From JACKNG01 sp050184115 (GTDB lineage Bacteria > Pseudomonadota > Gammaproteobacteria > Ga0077536): a stretch of DNA of 64,000 nt. The stretch is from contig JBFXAQ010000001.1 in NCBI GenBank assembly GCA_050184115.1, forward strand, positions 62,001 to 126,000, read 5' to 3'. The translations under genes and the position numbers were made by a program. Position 1 is the first letter of the stretch. Each line of letters opens with the position of its first letter. A model generated the notes under the pieces. It did not search any database and was not told the origin of the DNA. It saw only the letters and a program-made list of their open reading frames with translations. Shown in pieces: positions 35,976 to 44,561 of this stretch.

Positions 35976-36163
35976 GATCTCGACGGGGTCTGACCCCAAG
36001 GGGGCGCTGCCGGCGGGTTGTGTCGGGGGGCGGCTGATCTCGACGGGGTCTGACCCCAAGGGGACGAACCGCGGGAGGACAAGCCCATCTCCAGCGTGTC
36101 ACCCCTTGGGGTCAGACCCCGTGCCGCGGTTCGGCAGTGGGTGGCGGCCAGGGACAGACCCCG
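35976..36163. repeat. Array of GGGGTC palindromic repeats
   Basis: Two direct copies of a unit running from GATCTCGACGGGGTCTGACC into CCAAGGGG start at 35976 and 36036, exactly 60 bp apart. An inverted copy, CCCCTTGGGGTCAGACCCCG, is at 36102-36121, and a degraded GGGACAGACCCC is at about 36151-36163. It is the same palindrome family as at 24464-24562. The array fills the 287-bp gap between the second DUF1329 gene and the PilZ-like gene. Confidence 0.8.
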
Positions 36164-36182
36164 CACCAGGGCTCTGCGCTGC

Positions 36183-36527
36183 TCAGCCGCCCGGTTCGTC
36201 GAGCACGTACTCGAGCAGGTCTTCGACCACGCCTAGCGGGTCCATGGTTGCGGTCCAGTCGTACTCGCAGCCGTAGACGACGATGTCGTCGAGGGGCGAG
36301 CGGTGACGCACCACGCAGGCCAGGGTGTAGAGACGGCTCTGGCCGGGCAGGCGCAACGATACGGTGATCTCGTCGTAGGCGTTGAGCGCGGCATCGATCT
36401 CGGGGGTGACGCTCAGGCTCAGGCCCGCGTTCGACAGTTTGCGCACCAGCGCCTCGAATTCGAGCAGGGCCGCCTTGCCGCTGGCGTTCGGCGAGACCGT
36501 CGCGACCATGGGGACGTTGCTGGACAT
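36183..36527 (-). CDS. Small PilZ-like protein
   Basis: A 114-aa cytosolic protein. LSNAGLSLSV, a hydrophobic IDAALNAYDEITVSLRLPG, ACVVRHRSPLDD and VVYGCEYDWTAT follow the strand pattern of PilZ domains (xSxxG ... basic strand ... YGCEF-like). The N-terminal RxxxR arm that binds c-di-GMP is not clearly present, so it may be a non-binding variant. TGGAG precedes the ATG. It is divergent from the intradiol dioxygenase gene; the 238-bp gap between them includes an ACTATAGT palindrome at about 36593-36600 that could be a -10 region. Confidence 0.65.
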   Translation of the reverse strand: MSSNVPMVATVSPNASGKAALLEFEALVRKLSNAGLSLSVTPEIDAALNAYDEITVSLRLPGQSRLYTLACVVRHRSPLDDIVVYGCEYDWTATMDPLGVVEDLLEYVLDEPGG

Positions 36528-36765
36528 GCTCGCTCCAGGAAACCGGGCTCGGTGCCCACCGGTCGGCGAGGCCTGCCGACCGTTGCACCCACAACTATAG
36601 TCAACCTCGCTGGCGGCGGGGGCGGCCTGTCGCGGGTGGGAATGCAATCAATTGTCACGCCGCTGGCGTCGGCTTGGGCTTGGAGGCAGGACCCGCACGG
36701 GTTAATTTGACGCCCCGGCGAGCCGGGCCGGCCGCATCGTACACCGCAGGGGAGAGACCACCGTC

Positions 36766-37641
36766 ATGAAGGATTTCACCGTCGACAACCTGACCGAGGA
36801 AGTCGTCCGAGCCTATACCGCCGCGGCCGCTTCGCCACGGCACGCGGAGATCTTCGCGTCGTTGATCCGGCACCTCCATGCCTTCGTGCGCGACGTCGAG
36901 TTGAGCGAGGGCGAATGGTTCGAGGCGATCCAGTTCCTCACCGCCACCGGGCAGAAATGCGACGAGCGTCGCCAGGAGTTCATCCTGCTCTCCGACACCC
37001 TCGGGGTGTCCATGCTGGTCGATGCCATCAACCACCCCAAGGGCGGGCAGGGCACCGAATCGACCGTTCTCGGGCCGTTCTACGTCGAGGGCGCACCCGA
37101 CATGCCTTACGGTGGCGACATCCGTCGCCGCCATCTCGACGCCGCCGAGCCCTGCCTGGTCACCGGCCGCGTGACCGATGCCGACGGCCGGCCCATCGCC
37201 GGCGCCACGCTCGACGTCTGGCAGACCTCGGCCAACGGTTTCTACGACGTGCAGGACGCCGAGGCACCGCAATGGAATCTGCGCGGACGCTTCACAACCG
37301 ACGCCGCCGGCGAATATGCCCTGGTCACCGAAAAACCGGTGTCATACCCGGTGCCGACTGATGGTCCGGTCGGGCGCCTGCTCGAAGCCGCCGGGCGTCA
37401 TGCCTATCGTCCCGCCCACATCCACTTCATCGTGCGCGCGCCGGGCTGCGAACCGCTCGTCACCCATGTCTTCGTCGATGGTGATCCCTACCTCGATTCG
37501 GATGCCGTGTTCGCCACCAAGGCCAGCCTCGTCGGGGTGTTCAATGCCGCCGCGGACAGCGCACTCGGCCGTCGTTGCGGCCTGGATGGCCCACACAGTC
37601 ACCTCGAGTTCGATTTCGGCCTGATGCCGGCCGCGGGCTGA
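36766..37641 (+). CDS. Intradiol dioxygenase, hydroxyquinol/catechol 1,2-type
   Basis: A 291-aa Fe(III) dioxygenase. Iron ligands Y160 (NGFYDVQ), Y194, H218 and H220 (RPAHIHF) have the expected spacing. The FLTATGQKCDERRQEFILL and TESTVLGPFYVEG segments favour hydroxyquinol 1,2-dioxygenase over plain catechol 1,2-dioxygenase. It would give maleylacetate or cis,cis-muconate. No maleylacetate reductase or muconate cycloisomerase gene is near, so the product is handled elsewhere. AGGGGAGAG precedes the ATG. The gene stands alone, convergent with the MATE gene. Confidence 0.9.
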   Translation: MKDFTVDNLTEEVVRAYTAAAASPRHAEIFASLIRHLHAFVRDVELSEGEWFEAIQFLTATGQKCDERRQEFILLSDTLGVSMLVDAINHPKGGQGTESTVLGPFYVEGAPDMPYGGDIRRRHLDAAEPCLVTGRVTDADGRPIAGATLDVWQTSANGFYDVQDAEAPQWNLRGRFTTDAAGEYALVTEKPVSYPVPTDGPVGRLLEAAGRHAYRPAHIHFIVRAPGCEPLVTHVFVDGDPYLDSDAVFATKASLVGVFNAAADSALGRRCGLDGPHSHLEFDFGLMPAAG

Positions 37642-37658
37642 GCACCGCGGCGCTTCCT

Positions 37659-38993
37659 TCAGATCTCGATTCGCGCCCAGCGCCGCCGCAACCAGAAGGT
37701 GGCGAAGATGGCGGCCTGCAGCGCGCGGTAGCCGACCTGCAGGCTCCAGATGGCGGTCAGGCCGTAGCCGAGGACCGGGCCGACGAGGTAGGCCAGCGGC
37801 AGGAACAAGAGCCACTGGTGGACGATGGCGACCAGCATCACGCGGCGGCTGTCGCCGGCACCGAGCAGCGCGCTCTGCAGGATGGTGCCGACGGCCTCGA
37901 ACAGCATCGACAGGCCGACCAGGCGCAGCGGCCACAGGGTCAGCTCGAGTGTTTCCGGGTTGAGCGTGTAGATCGAATTCAGCAGCAGGCGCGGGCACAG
38001 CACCATCGGCAGGCCGAGCACGCCCATCGCCACCATCGCGACCTTGACCACGTCCCAGCCCCAGCGCGCGGCATCCTCGGCGTCGCCGCGGCCGAGCGCC
38101 TGGCCGACCAGGGTGGCGGCGGCGAGACCCAGCCCCATGCCCGGCAGGAAGGCGGTCAGCATGACGTTGATGAGGACGTTGGCACCGGCGATCTCGGCCG
38201 TGCCGACCTGGCCGATGATCCAGAACGTGGTGAGGAAGCCGGCGGCGAAGAACATCTGCTGGATGCCGCTCGGCAGCGAAAGGCGCACCAGGCGCACGAT
38301 GTCGGCGCGCACCGGCAGGCCGCGCAGGAAGCCGTATTCGCGGGCATAGCGCAGGCCGAACACGCAGTACAGCGTGGAGCCGAAGGCGAATGCCGTGACC
38401 GAGGCCACCGCCGCGCCCTGCACGCCGAGCGCGGGCGCGCCGAAGTGGCCGAAGATCAGCGCGTAGTCGAGCACGATGTTGAGGGTGTGCATGGAAACCA
38501 GCGTGACCAGGTAGAGCCGGGTCATGTCGATGGCGTTCCAATAGCCGCGGAAGGCGAAGTTCGAGGCCAGGAAGACGATGCCGGCCGCGCGCACCTGCAG
38601 GTAGGGCACGCCGAGCGCGATGACGTCGGGGTCGTCGTTGAGGTAGGGAAAGACGTGCGGGACGAGCGCGATCAAGAGCAGCGACAACAGCGGCGCGACG
38701 CACAGCACGACGAGCAGGGCGGCATTGAGGAAATGGCCGGTCTCGTGCAGGCGGCCCTGGCCCTTGCGGCGCGAGGCCGAGGCTTGCACCCCGGTCGAGA
38801 GACCGAGGATCACGGCCTGGGTCACGAACAGCGCGAAGCCGCCGTAGCCCACCGCGGCGAGCGCGGCATCACTGTGTTCGAGTCGGCTGACCATGGCCGT
38901 GTCGACCAGGTTGAGGATGTTCTGCGAGATCATGCCGCCGACGATCGGCAGGGCGAGGCCGAGGATGCGGTCGAAGCGTTGTCTGTCGAGCAA
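37659..38993 (-). CDS. MATE-family multidrug/sodium antiporter
   Basis: About 444 aa with twelve hydrophobic segments and the MATE opening LGLALPIVGGMISQNILNLV followed by DTAMVSRL. It should export cationic or aromatic compounds using Na+ or H+. The start is a problem: no ATG or GTG lies before the first helix in a sensible place, so the TTG at 38993 is proposed; it lacks a clear binding site. The frame remains open far upstream but reads there as the antisense of the neighbour. The gene follows the GGDEF/EAL gene on the same strand by 169 bases. Confidence 0.82.
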   Translation of the reverse strand: MLDRQRFDRILGLALPIVGGMISQNILNLVDTAMVSRLEHSDAALAAVGYGGFALFVTQAVILGLSTGVQASASRRKGQGRLHETGHFLNAALLVVLCVAPLLSLLLIALVPHVFPYLNDDPDVIALGVPYLQVRAAGIVFLASNFAFRGYWNAIDMTRLYLVTLVSMHTLNIVLDYALIFGHFGAPALGVQGAAVASVTAFAFGSTLYCVFGLRYAREYGFLRGLPVRADIVRLVRLSLPSGIQQMFFAAGFLTTFWIIGQVGTAEIAGANVLINVMLTAFLPGMGLGLAAATLVGQALGRGDAEDAARWGWDVVKVAMVAMGVLGLPMVLCPRLLLNSIYTLNPETLELTLWPLRLVGLSMLFEAVGTILQSALLGAGDSRRVMLVAIVHQWLLFLPLAYLVGPVLGYGLTAIWSLQVGYRALQAAIFATFWLRRRWARIEI

Positions 38994-39162
38994 GGTCGTG
39001 CGGTCGTCCGTGTGGCGGGTCGGGGGTACTCCCGCGGACGGCGCACGGGAGCGGCGGCCAGGGGGGCGCCATTCTAGCCGCAATGGCCGTGCGTCTCGCG
39101 CGGCGGGTGCTGCCGGGTGTGCGAAGCCGCACGCCGCTGCGCCCCGCGTTGCGCGGAATCGT

Positions 39163-41316
39163 TCAGGCGCTGGCGCGCTGCGCGTCGTCGATCTCCTCTT
39201 CGTAGGCCGCGCGCCAGGCGAGGAACTCGGCCGGTGCCAATGCCGGGCTGAAGTGGTACCCCTGGATCTCGTCGCAACCGAAGCGCCGCAGCAGGTCGAG
39301 CTGGCCGGCATCCTCGACGCCTTCGGCGACGACCGTGAGATCGAGCGAATGGGCGAGCGCGATGGCACCGCGCACGACCGCGGCGTCGCGGCGGTCACGC
39401 GCGATCTCGCGCACGAAGGCGCGATCGATCTTGACGCAGTCGATCGGCAGGCGGCGCAGGTAGGCGAGCGAGGAGTAGCCGGTGCCGAAGTCGTCGATCG
39501 CGATCTCGATACCGAGCGCGCGCAGCGCCTCCAGCGCACGGATGTGGCGTTCGACATCCTCCATCAGCATGCTCTCGGTCAGTTCGAGTTGCAGCATCCG
39601 CGGACTGATGCCGGCTGCACGCACGGCGGCTTCGATGGTGTCGACGAGGCCGTCCTGGGCGAACTGCGCGGCCGACAGGTTGACCGAGACCTTGAACGGC
39701 GCCTGCCCGTCCGCCTGCCACGCGGCGATCTGGCGACAGGCCTGCTGGATGACCCAGGTGCCGAGCGGCGCGACCAGCCCGGTCTCTTCGGCGACCGGGA
39801 TGAACTCGCCCGGGCTGATCAGGCCGATGTCGGGGTGATACCAGCGCACCAGCGCTTCGGCGCCGGTGACCGTGCCGCTGGCGGCGTCGATCTTGGGCTG
39901 GTAGTGCAACAGGAACTCGTCGCGCTCGAGCGCCCGCCACAGGCTGGTCTCCATGTTGAGGCGGGCGATGGCGCGCGAATTCATGTCTGCTTCGAAGAAG
40001 CGGAAGCCGTTGCGGCCCTCCTCCTTGACGCGGTACATGGCAATGTCCGCGTGACGCAGCAGGGTCTCCTCGTCGAGACCGTCGTCGGGATAGGTGCTGA
40101 TGCCGATCGAGCCCGAGACGTAGACCTCGGTCTCGCCGATGTCGAAGGGGCGCTTGAGCTCCTGCAGCAGGCGGCGGGCGACGATGGCGGCGTCGTCGGC
40201 ACGGCGGATCTCCGACAGCAGGACGACGAACTCGTCGCCGCCGAGACGGGCGAGCGGGCGCTCGTCGGCATTACTGTTGTGCATGAGCACGTCGCAGCGG
40301 CGCAGCGATTCGCTCAGACGTTGCGAGACCTGGCGCAGGAGTTCGTCGCCGGCATGGTGACCCCAGGAGTCGTTCACCCGTTTGAACTGGTCGAGGTCGA
40401 CGAACATCAGCGCCATGCAGCGCTGGCTGCGCCGTGCCATCGCCAGCACCTCGGTCAGGCGTTCCATGAAGTAGACGCGGTTGGGCAGCCCGGTGACGGG
40501 ATCGAAGAAGGCCAGCTCGCGGATGCGTGCCTCCGACAGGCGGGCCTCGGTGACGTCCTGGAAGGTGCCGAAGGCGAACCGCGGGCGCCCGCTGTCGTCG
40601 TGCTGGAACTCGGTCTCCTGGTGTACGTGCAGGGTGGCGCCGTCGCGGGCACGCAGGCGGAAGTCGATGTCGTAGTTCTCACCAGCGGCGAGCGCCTCGC
40701 GGTAGCGCGCGACGACGCCGGGACGATCCTCGTCGCAGACCCGCGCGAGGATCTCCTCGAGCGCTGCCGGCGGGGGTTGCGTGGCCTCGCCGTCGGCGTC
40801 GAACAGGCGGCGCAGCTCGTCGGTGCACTGGAAGCGGCCGCTCGCGATCTCGAGATCCCAGCTGCCGAGACGGGCGATGCGCTGGGCCTGGGCGAGCGAG
40901 GCCTCGCTGCGCCTGAGCTGGTCGGCGACCTGCTTGGCGCGCAGCACGTAGCGCAGGCGATGGATGAGCAGGGCGAAGTTCATCGGCTTGGCGACGAAGT
41001 CGGTCGCGCCGGACTCGTAGGCGCGATCGACCGATTCGAGATCGTCGTGACCGGTCATCATCACGATCGGCACGTAGCGGCCGGCGACGTGGGTGCGGAT
41101 GTCGCGACAGACCTCGAAGCCGTTGCGGCCGGGCATGCTGACGTCGAGCAGCACGAGGTCGGGGCGCAGATCGTCGAAGGCGGCCAGCCCGCTGTCGCCG
41201 TCGGCGGCGCAGGCGGTGCGGAAGCCGGCCTCGTCGAGGTAGTCCTGGACGGCGATGCTGCTGACGAGGTCGTCCTCGATGACCAGGACCAGGGCGGGGC
41301 TGGCAGGCGTGTCCAT
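39163..41316 (-). CDS. Response regulator with PAS, GGDEF and EAL domains
   Basis: A 717-aa regulator of c-di-GMP. Receiver domain at about 8-125 with phosphoacceptor D58 (LVLLDVSMPG), PAS at about 150-270, GGDEF with an intact RLGGDEF motif, and EAL with an intact AEALVRW and downstream DDFGTGYSSL. Both output domains therefore look active, so synthesis or hydrolysis is presumably switched by phosphorylation or by the PAS ligand. Its ATG overlaps the stop of the hybrid kinase by one base, a strong sign that they are partners. Confidence 0.94.
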   Translation of the reverse strand: MDTPASPALVLVIEDDLVSSIAVQDYLDEAGFRTACAADGDSGLAAFDDLRPDLVLLDVSMPGRNGFEVCRDIRTHVAGRYVPIVMMTGHDDLESVDRAYESGATDFVAKPMNFALLIHRLRYVLRAKQVADQLRRSEASLAQAQRIARLGSWDLEIASGRFQCTDELRRLFDADGEATQPPPAALEEILARVCDEDRPGVVARYREALAAGENYDIDFRLRARDGATLHVHQETEFQHDDSGRPRFAFGTFQDVTEARLSEARIRELAFFDPVTGLPNRVYFMERLTEVLAMARRSQRCMALMFVDLDQFKRVNDSWGHHAGDELLRQVSQRLSESLRRCDVLMHNSNADERPLARLGGDEFVVLLSEIRRADDAAIVARRLLQELKRPFDIGETEVYVSGSIGISTYPDDGLDEETLLRHADIAMYRVKEEGRNGFRFFEADMNSRAIARLNMETSLWRALERDEFLLHYQPKIDAASGTVTGAEALVRWYHPDIGLISPGEFIPVAEETGLVAPLGTWVIQQACRQIAAWQADGQAPFKVSVNLSAAQFAQDGLVDTIEAAVRAAGISPRMLQLELTESMLMEDVERHIRALEALRALGIEIAIDDFGTGYSSLAYLRRLPIDCVKIDRAFVREIARDRRDAAVVRGAIALAHSLDLTVVAEGVEDAGQLDLLRRFGCDEIQGYHFSPALAPAEFLAWRAAYEEEIDDAQRASA

Positions 41317-43556
41317 CACGCGGGTTCCTCCATGACGTGCGCGTAGCGGCCGCGCAGTTCCACGCACACGGCGTCGTGCTCGTCCAGCAATGCCGTGGCG
41401 AGGTCCGCGGCGCTGGCCTGCGCGCCCTGCCGGGCGGCATCCTCCAGGCGCGCGGCAAGGCTCGACAGGGCGGCCGCACCGAGTACGGCGCTGCTCGATT
41501 TCATGCCGTGGGCGGCAAACCCGACGCGGGCGAGATCGCGACTTGCGAGACCGGCGCGGACTTCGGCGACCTGTTCGGACGACTGGACGAGAAACTGGCG
41601 CAGCAACCGCTCCAGGATGTTGTCGGCGCCGTCGCGATCGCGGCGGTCGAAGCGGGCCAGTGCCGCCGGGTCGACATGGCAGGGCGTCGCGTCGTCAGCG
41701 GTCTCCAATGGCGCGGGCATCGCCGGCGATGCCGCTGCCGGCGGCGCACCAGCGTGCGACCGCGGTGGCAGCCAGCGCGTGAGCATGGCCTCGAGATCGC
41801 CGAGAGCGACCGGCTTGGTCATGAAATCGTCCATGCCCACGGCGAGGCAGGTCTCGCGCTCGGTGGCCAGGGCATTCGCCGTCAGCGCGATGATCGGCAG
41901 CCGTGGCGCGCCCCGGGCGGTCTCCTGTTCGCGCCATCGCGAGGTGGTGGTGAAACCGTCCATGCGCGGCATGCGGCAGTCCATCAGGACGAGATCGAAA
42001 GCCTGCGTGGCGAGCGTTTCCAGGGCGACCAGGCCGTTCTCGGCGACGACGGTCTCGTGACCGAGAATGCGCAGGAACTCCCGCGTGATCTCCTGGTTGA
42101 CCAGGTTGTCCTCGACTACCAGGATGCGCCGTCCTGCCGGCGCCGGGCCTGCCGCGACGGCAGGTGGCGGCGCGGCGCGCGCGCGCGGCGGCCCGCACAG
42201 TGCCCGCTTGAGTTCGCGCGGCGTGACCGGGCGGTCGATGCAGATCGCGCCGGCCTCGTCGAGGGCCTGTGGTGAGGGCTCGTCGCCGGCCGCCGCGGTG
42301 ACCACGAGCAGCGGCGCCGCATCCGTGGCGGCCAGTTCGCGCAGGATGGCGCCGGTGGCGTCGCCGCCGACGGTCGGGTCGATCACCGCGGCCGCGCACG
42401 GCCGGCCGCCTGCAGCCGCCGCGCGCCAGGCCTCGCGTGCCGCCGTCGCACTATCGGCGAGCACCACCGTGGAGCCCCAGGCGGTGAGATGCTCGACGAG
42501 CATGTCACGCACTTCCGCCTGGTGTTCGAGCACCAGCACGTGGCGGTGCGGTGGCGCGTCGCCGGCGGACGGCGGCGGCGCACGCTCGTACGGCAGGGGC
42601 AGCGTGAACCAGAACCGCGAGCCCTTCCCCGGCGTGCTGTCGACGCCGATGTCGCCGCCGTGCAGGTGGACCAGTTCGGCGGCGATGGCGAGGCCGAGCC
42701 CGCTGCCACCGTGGACGCGTGCGGTGGTGGCGTCGGCCTGGGTGAAAGCCTCGAAGATGCGTGCCTGCGCGGCCGCTTCGATGCCGATGCCGCTGTCCTC
42801 GACTTCGAACCGCCACTGCCCGTGACCGAGGGGGGCGACGCGCACCACGACCTCGCCCTGTTCGGTGAACTTGATCGCGTTGCTGACGAGGTTGTTCAAC
42901 ACCTGGCGCAGGCGCGCGCTGTCACCTTCGATCGCGTCCGGCATGGCCGGCGGCACGGCCAGTACGAGTTCGATGCCCTTGGCCCGCGCCATGCCGCTGT
43001 AGAGGTGGGCGACTTCTTCGAGCATCGCGACGAGGTCGAAGCGGTGCGGCGACAATTCGAGCCGGCCGGCCTCGATGCGGGAGAGATCGAGGATGTCGTT
43101 GATGAGGGCGAGCATGTCGCGTGCCGAACCGCGCAGCACGCCGAGGCTGCGTGCCTGGCGTGCATCCAGCGGACTGTCGAGGAGCACCTCGACCATGCCG
43201 AGGATGCCGTTCAGCGGGGTGCGAATCTCGTGGCTGACGGTGGCGAGAAAGCCCGACTTGGCGCGGTTGGCTGCTTCCGCCTGCGCACTGGCCTGCTCGA
43301 GCTCGGCCTGGGTACGTTTGAGCTCGGACATCATCATGGCCGAGTTGACCAGCGCCTCGGCCTGGCTGCGTGCGAGTTCGGCATGGTCCCGCGCCCCGGC
43401 GTCGATGGCCTCGCGCAGGGCGTCGAGTTCGCAGCGCAGCGCCGTGCGAGTCGGCTGCGCGAGAGTGTCGACCACCCGTTCGATACGCGCGAGGCGTTCG
43501 CTGGCGGCCACGGCGTTCGCCGCGCGCTCGGCGTGGTGGTGACCGGCCCGGCTCAC
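41316..43556 (-). CDS. Hybrid histidine kinase with two receiver domains and Hpt
   Basis: A 746-aa soluble kinase without membrane segments. Coiled coil at about 50-100, HisKA with H109 (SHEIRTPLNG), HATPase (N, G1 EDSGIGI, G2 GGSGLGL), a degenerate first receiver, a second receiver with the phospho-Asp in LVLMDCRMPRMDG, and a C-terminal Hpt domain (AHGMKSSSAVLG). It likely passes phosphate through the Hpt to the GGDEF/EAL regulator encoded next (one-base overlap). The GTG start is 66 bases after the TusA stop. No sensor domain is obvious; the N-terminal coiled region or a partner protein may sense. Confidence 0.93.
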   Translation of the reverse strand: MSRAGHHHAERAANAVAASERLARIERVVDTLAQPTRTALRCELDALREAIDAGARDHAELARSQAEALVNSAMMMSELKRTQAELEQASAQAEAANRAKSGFLATVSHEIRTPLNGILGMVEVLLDSPLDARQARSLGVLRGSARDMLALINDILDLSRIEAGRLELSPHRFDLVAMLEEVAHLYSGMARAKGIELVLAVPPAMPDAIEGDSARLRQVLNNLVSNAIKFTEQGEVVVRVAPLGHGQWRFEVEDSGIGIEAAAQARIFEAFTQADATTARVHGGSGLGLAIAAELVHLHGGDIGVDSTPGKGSRFWFTLPLPYERAPPPSAGDAPPHRHVLVLEHQAEVRDMLVEHLTAWGSTVVLADSATAAREAWRAAAAGGRPCAAAVIDPTVGGDATGAILRELAATDAAPLLVVTAAAGDEPSPQALDEAGAICIDRPVTPRELKRALCGPPRARAAPPPAVAAGPAPAGRRILVVEDNLVNQEITREFLRILGHETVVAENGLVALETLATQAFDLVLMDCRMPRMDGFTTTSRWREQETARGAPRLPIIALTANALATERETCLAVGMDDFMTKPVALGDLEAMLTRWLPPRSHAGAPPAAASPAMPAPLETADDATPCHVDPAALARFDRRDRDGADNILERLLRQFLVQSSEQVAEVRAGLASRDLARVGFAAHGMKSSSAVLGAAALSSLAARLEDAARQGAQASAADLATALLDEHDAVCVELRGRYAHVMEEPA

Positions 43557-43622
43557 CGACGCGCCTCGCGGCCGGGTTCGGGCACGGGCGCCACGGTGAC
43601 GGACCGTCTGGTCATCGACCGC

Positions 43623-43850
43623 TCAGCCCTGCTTGCGGATCCGGGCGTGGATGTCCGCGCCCGCAACCTCCAGGGCAACCAGCTCGTGCCCGGTCAGTTC
43701 GCACCAGGCGCGGACGTCGGGCTCGAAGGCGCGATCGTCGGCGACGGCGACGAACTCCGCACCCGCGGCGATGCGGGTGATGGTGTCGTTGAGGCGGACC
43801 AGGGGTGAAGGGCATTTGAGCCCGCGCAGGTCGACGGTGGTAGCGGTCAT
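43623..43850 (-). CDS. TusA-like sulfur carrier protein
   Basis: A 75-aa protein with the family CPxP motif at C13-P14-S15-P16 at the start of helix 1, the cysteine that carries persulfide. Strand-helix pattern and length match TusA/SirA (about 80 aa). It lies directly after a DsrE-type gene, a common pairing in sulfur oxidation and relay systems. Downstream comes the hybrid kinase, so it may also serve as redox or sulfur input to signalling. This last point is inference. Confidence 0.9.
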   Translation of the reverse strand: MTATTVDLRGLKCPSPLVRLNDTITRIAAGAEFVAVADDRAFEPDVRAWCELTGHELVALEVAGADIHARIRKQG

Positions 43851-43876
43851 GAGCGGTGGTCCGTGGGCGCTGGCGG

Positions 43877-44437
43877 TCAGATGAAGAGCGTGGTGGCGGC
43901 ACCATTGGCGCGGGCGAGGAAATGCGCCGCGCCGCAGGTCTCGAGCTTCGGGTAGTCGATCAGCTCGGCGTGGCAGAGACCCATCAGCGCCATCGACGAT
44001 TCGCAGACCAGGAACTCGACGCCGAGGGTGGCGCATTGGGCAATGAGTTCGTCCTGCGAGGCGACGTTGCGACGCCGCATCTGCCGGCGCATGAGCAACC
44101 GTCCGAGGCCGAGGAAGTCGAAGCGCGAGAGGGGCCGGTGGGCGCTGCCGCCGGGCAGCAGCAGCCCGAACAGGCGTTCGGTCAGGCCGCGCTTGCCACC
44201 GACGGTGCGCCGCTTGAGTGCGGTAGAACCCCAGAAAGTGAAGAACATCGTCACCGGCATGCCGCAGGCAGCGGCCGCCACGGCCAGGTTGAACGCCGCC
44301 AGCAGGCGATCCATGTCGCCACTGAAGATCATCAGGGTGAGCGATTTGCGTGCCGCCACGCGCTGTTCGAGCGCGGCGACGCGCGCGGCGAGATCGGCAT
44401 CCGTACCGAGCGGCGGGCAGGTCGCGGCGAGGGCCAT
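43877..44437 (-). CDS. DsrE/DsrF-like (DsrE2) family protein
   Basis: A 186-aa protein. SLTLMIFSGDMDRLLAAFNL and GMPVTMFFTFWG are typical of DsrE2 (peroxiredoxin-like sulfur-relay) proteins, and LVCESSMALMGL holds the candidate active cysteine. A coiled N-terminus and a basic RRQMRRR patch are present. It may anchor at the membrane through a hydrophobic stretch. It starts the operon DsrE2-TusA-kinase-regulator, 26 bases before TusA. The divergent amidase gene begins 124 bases away; no clear promoter was found in that gap. Confidence 0.87.
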   Translation of the reverse strand: MALAATCPPLGTDADLAARVAALEQRVAARKSLTLMIFSGDMDRLLAAFNLAVAAAACGMPVTMFFTFWGSTALKRRTVGGKRGLTERLFGLLLPGGSAHRPLSRFDFLGLGRLLMRRQMRRRNVASQDELIAQCATLGVEFLVCESSMALMGLCHAELIDYPKLETCGAAHFLARANGAATTLFI

Positions 44438-44561
44438 TCAAATCGTTCCAGGGCTTGTACGGTCGGCCCCTCTTTAACGGCCGCTGACCCGGCATCTTGA
44501 ATTCGCCGCCCGCGGCGTGGCCGTGGATAATGGCGCCCGGATCAGCGGCAGGGGAGCGCCG

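Noticed and set aside
35976..36163. CRISPR-like array
   Set aside because: Units occur in both orientations, include a degraded copy, and have no regular spacers or cas genes nearby.
44497..44531. Promoter for the amidase (TTGAAT ... GATAAT)
   Set aside because: The spacing of 23 bases is too long for a sigma-70 promoter, and no better -35 is visible.
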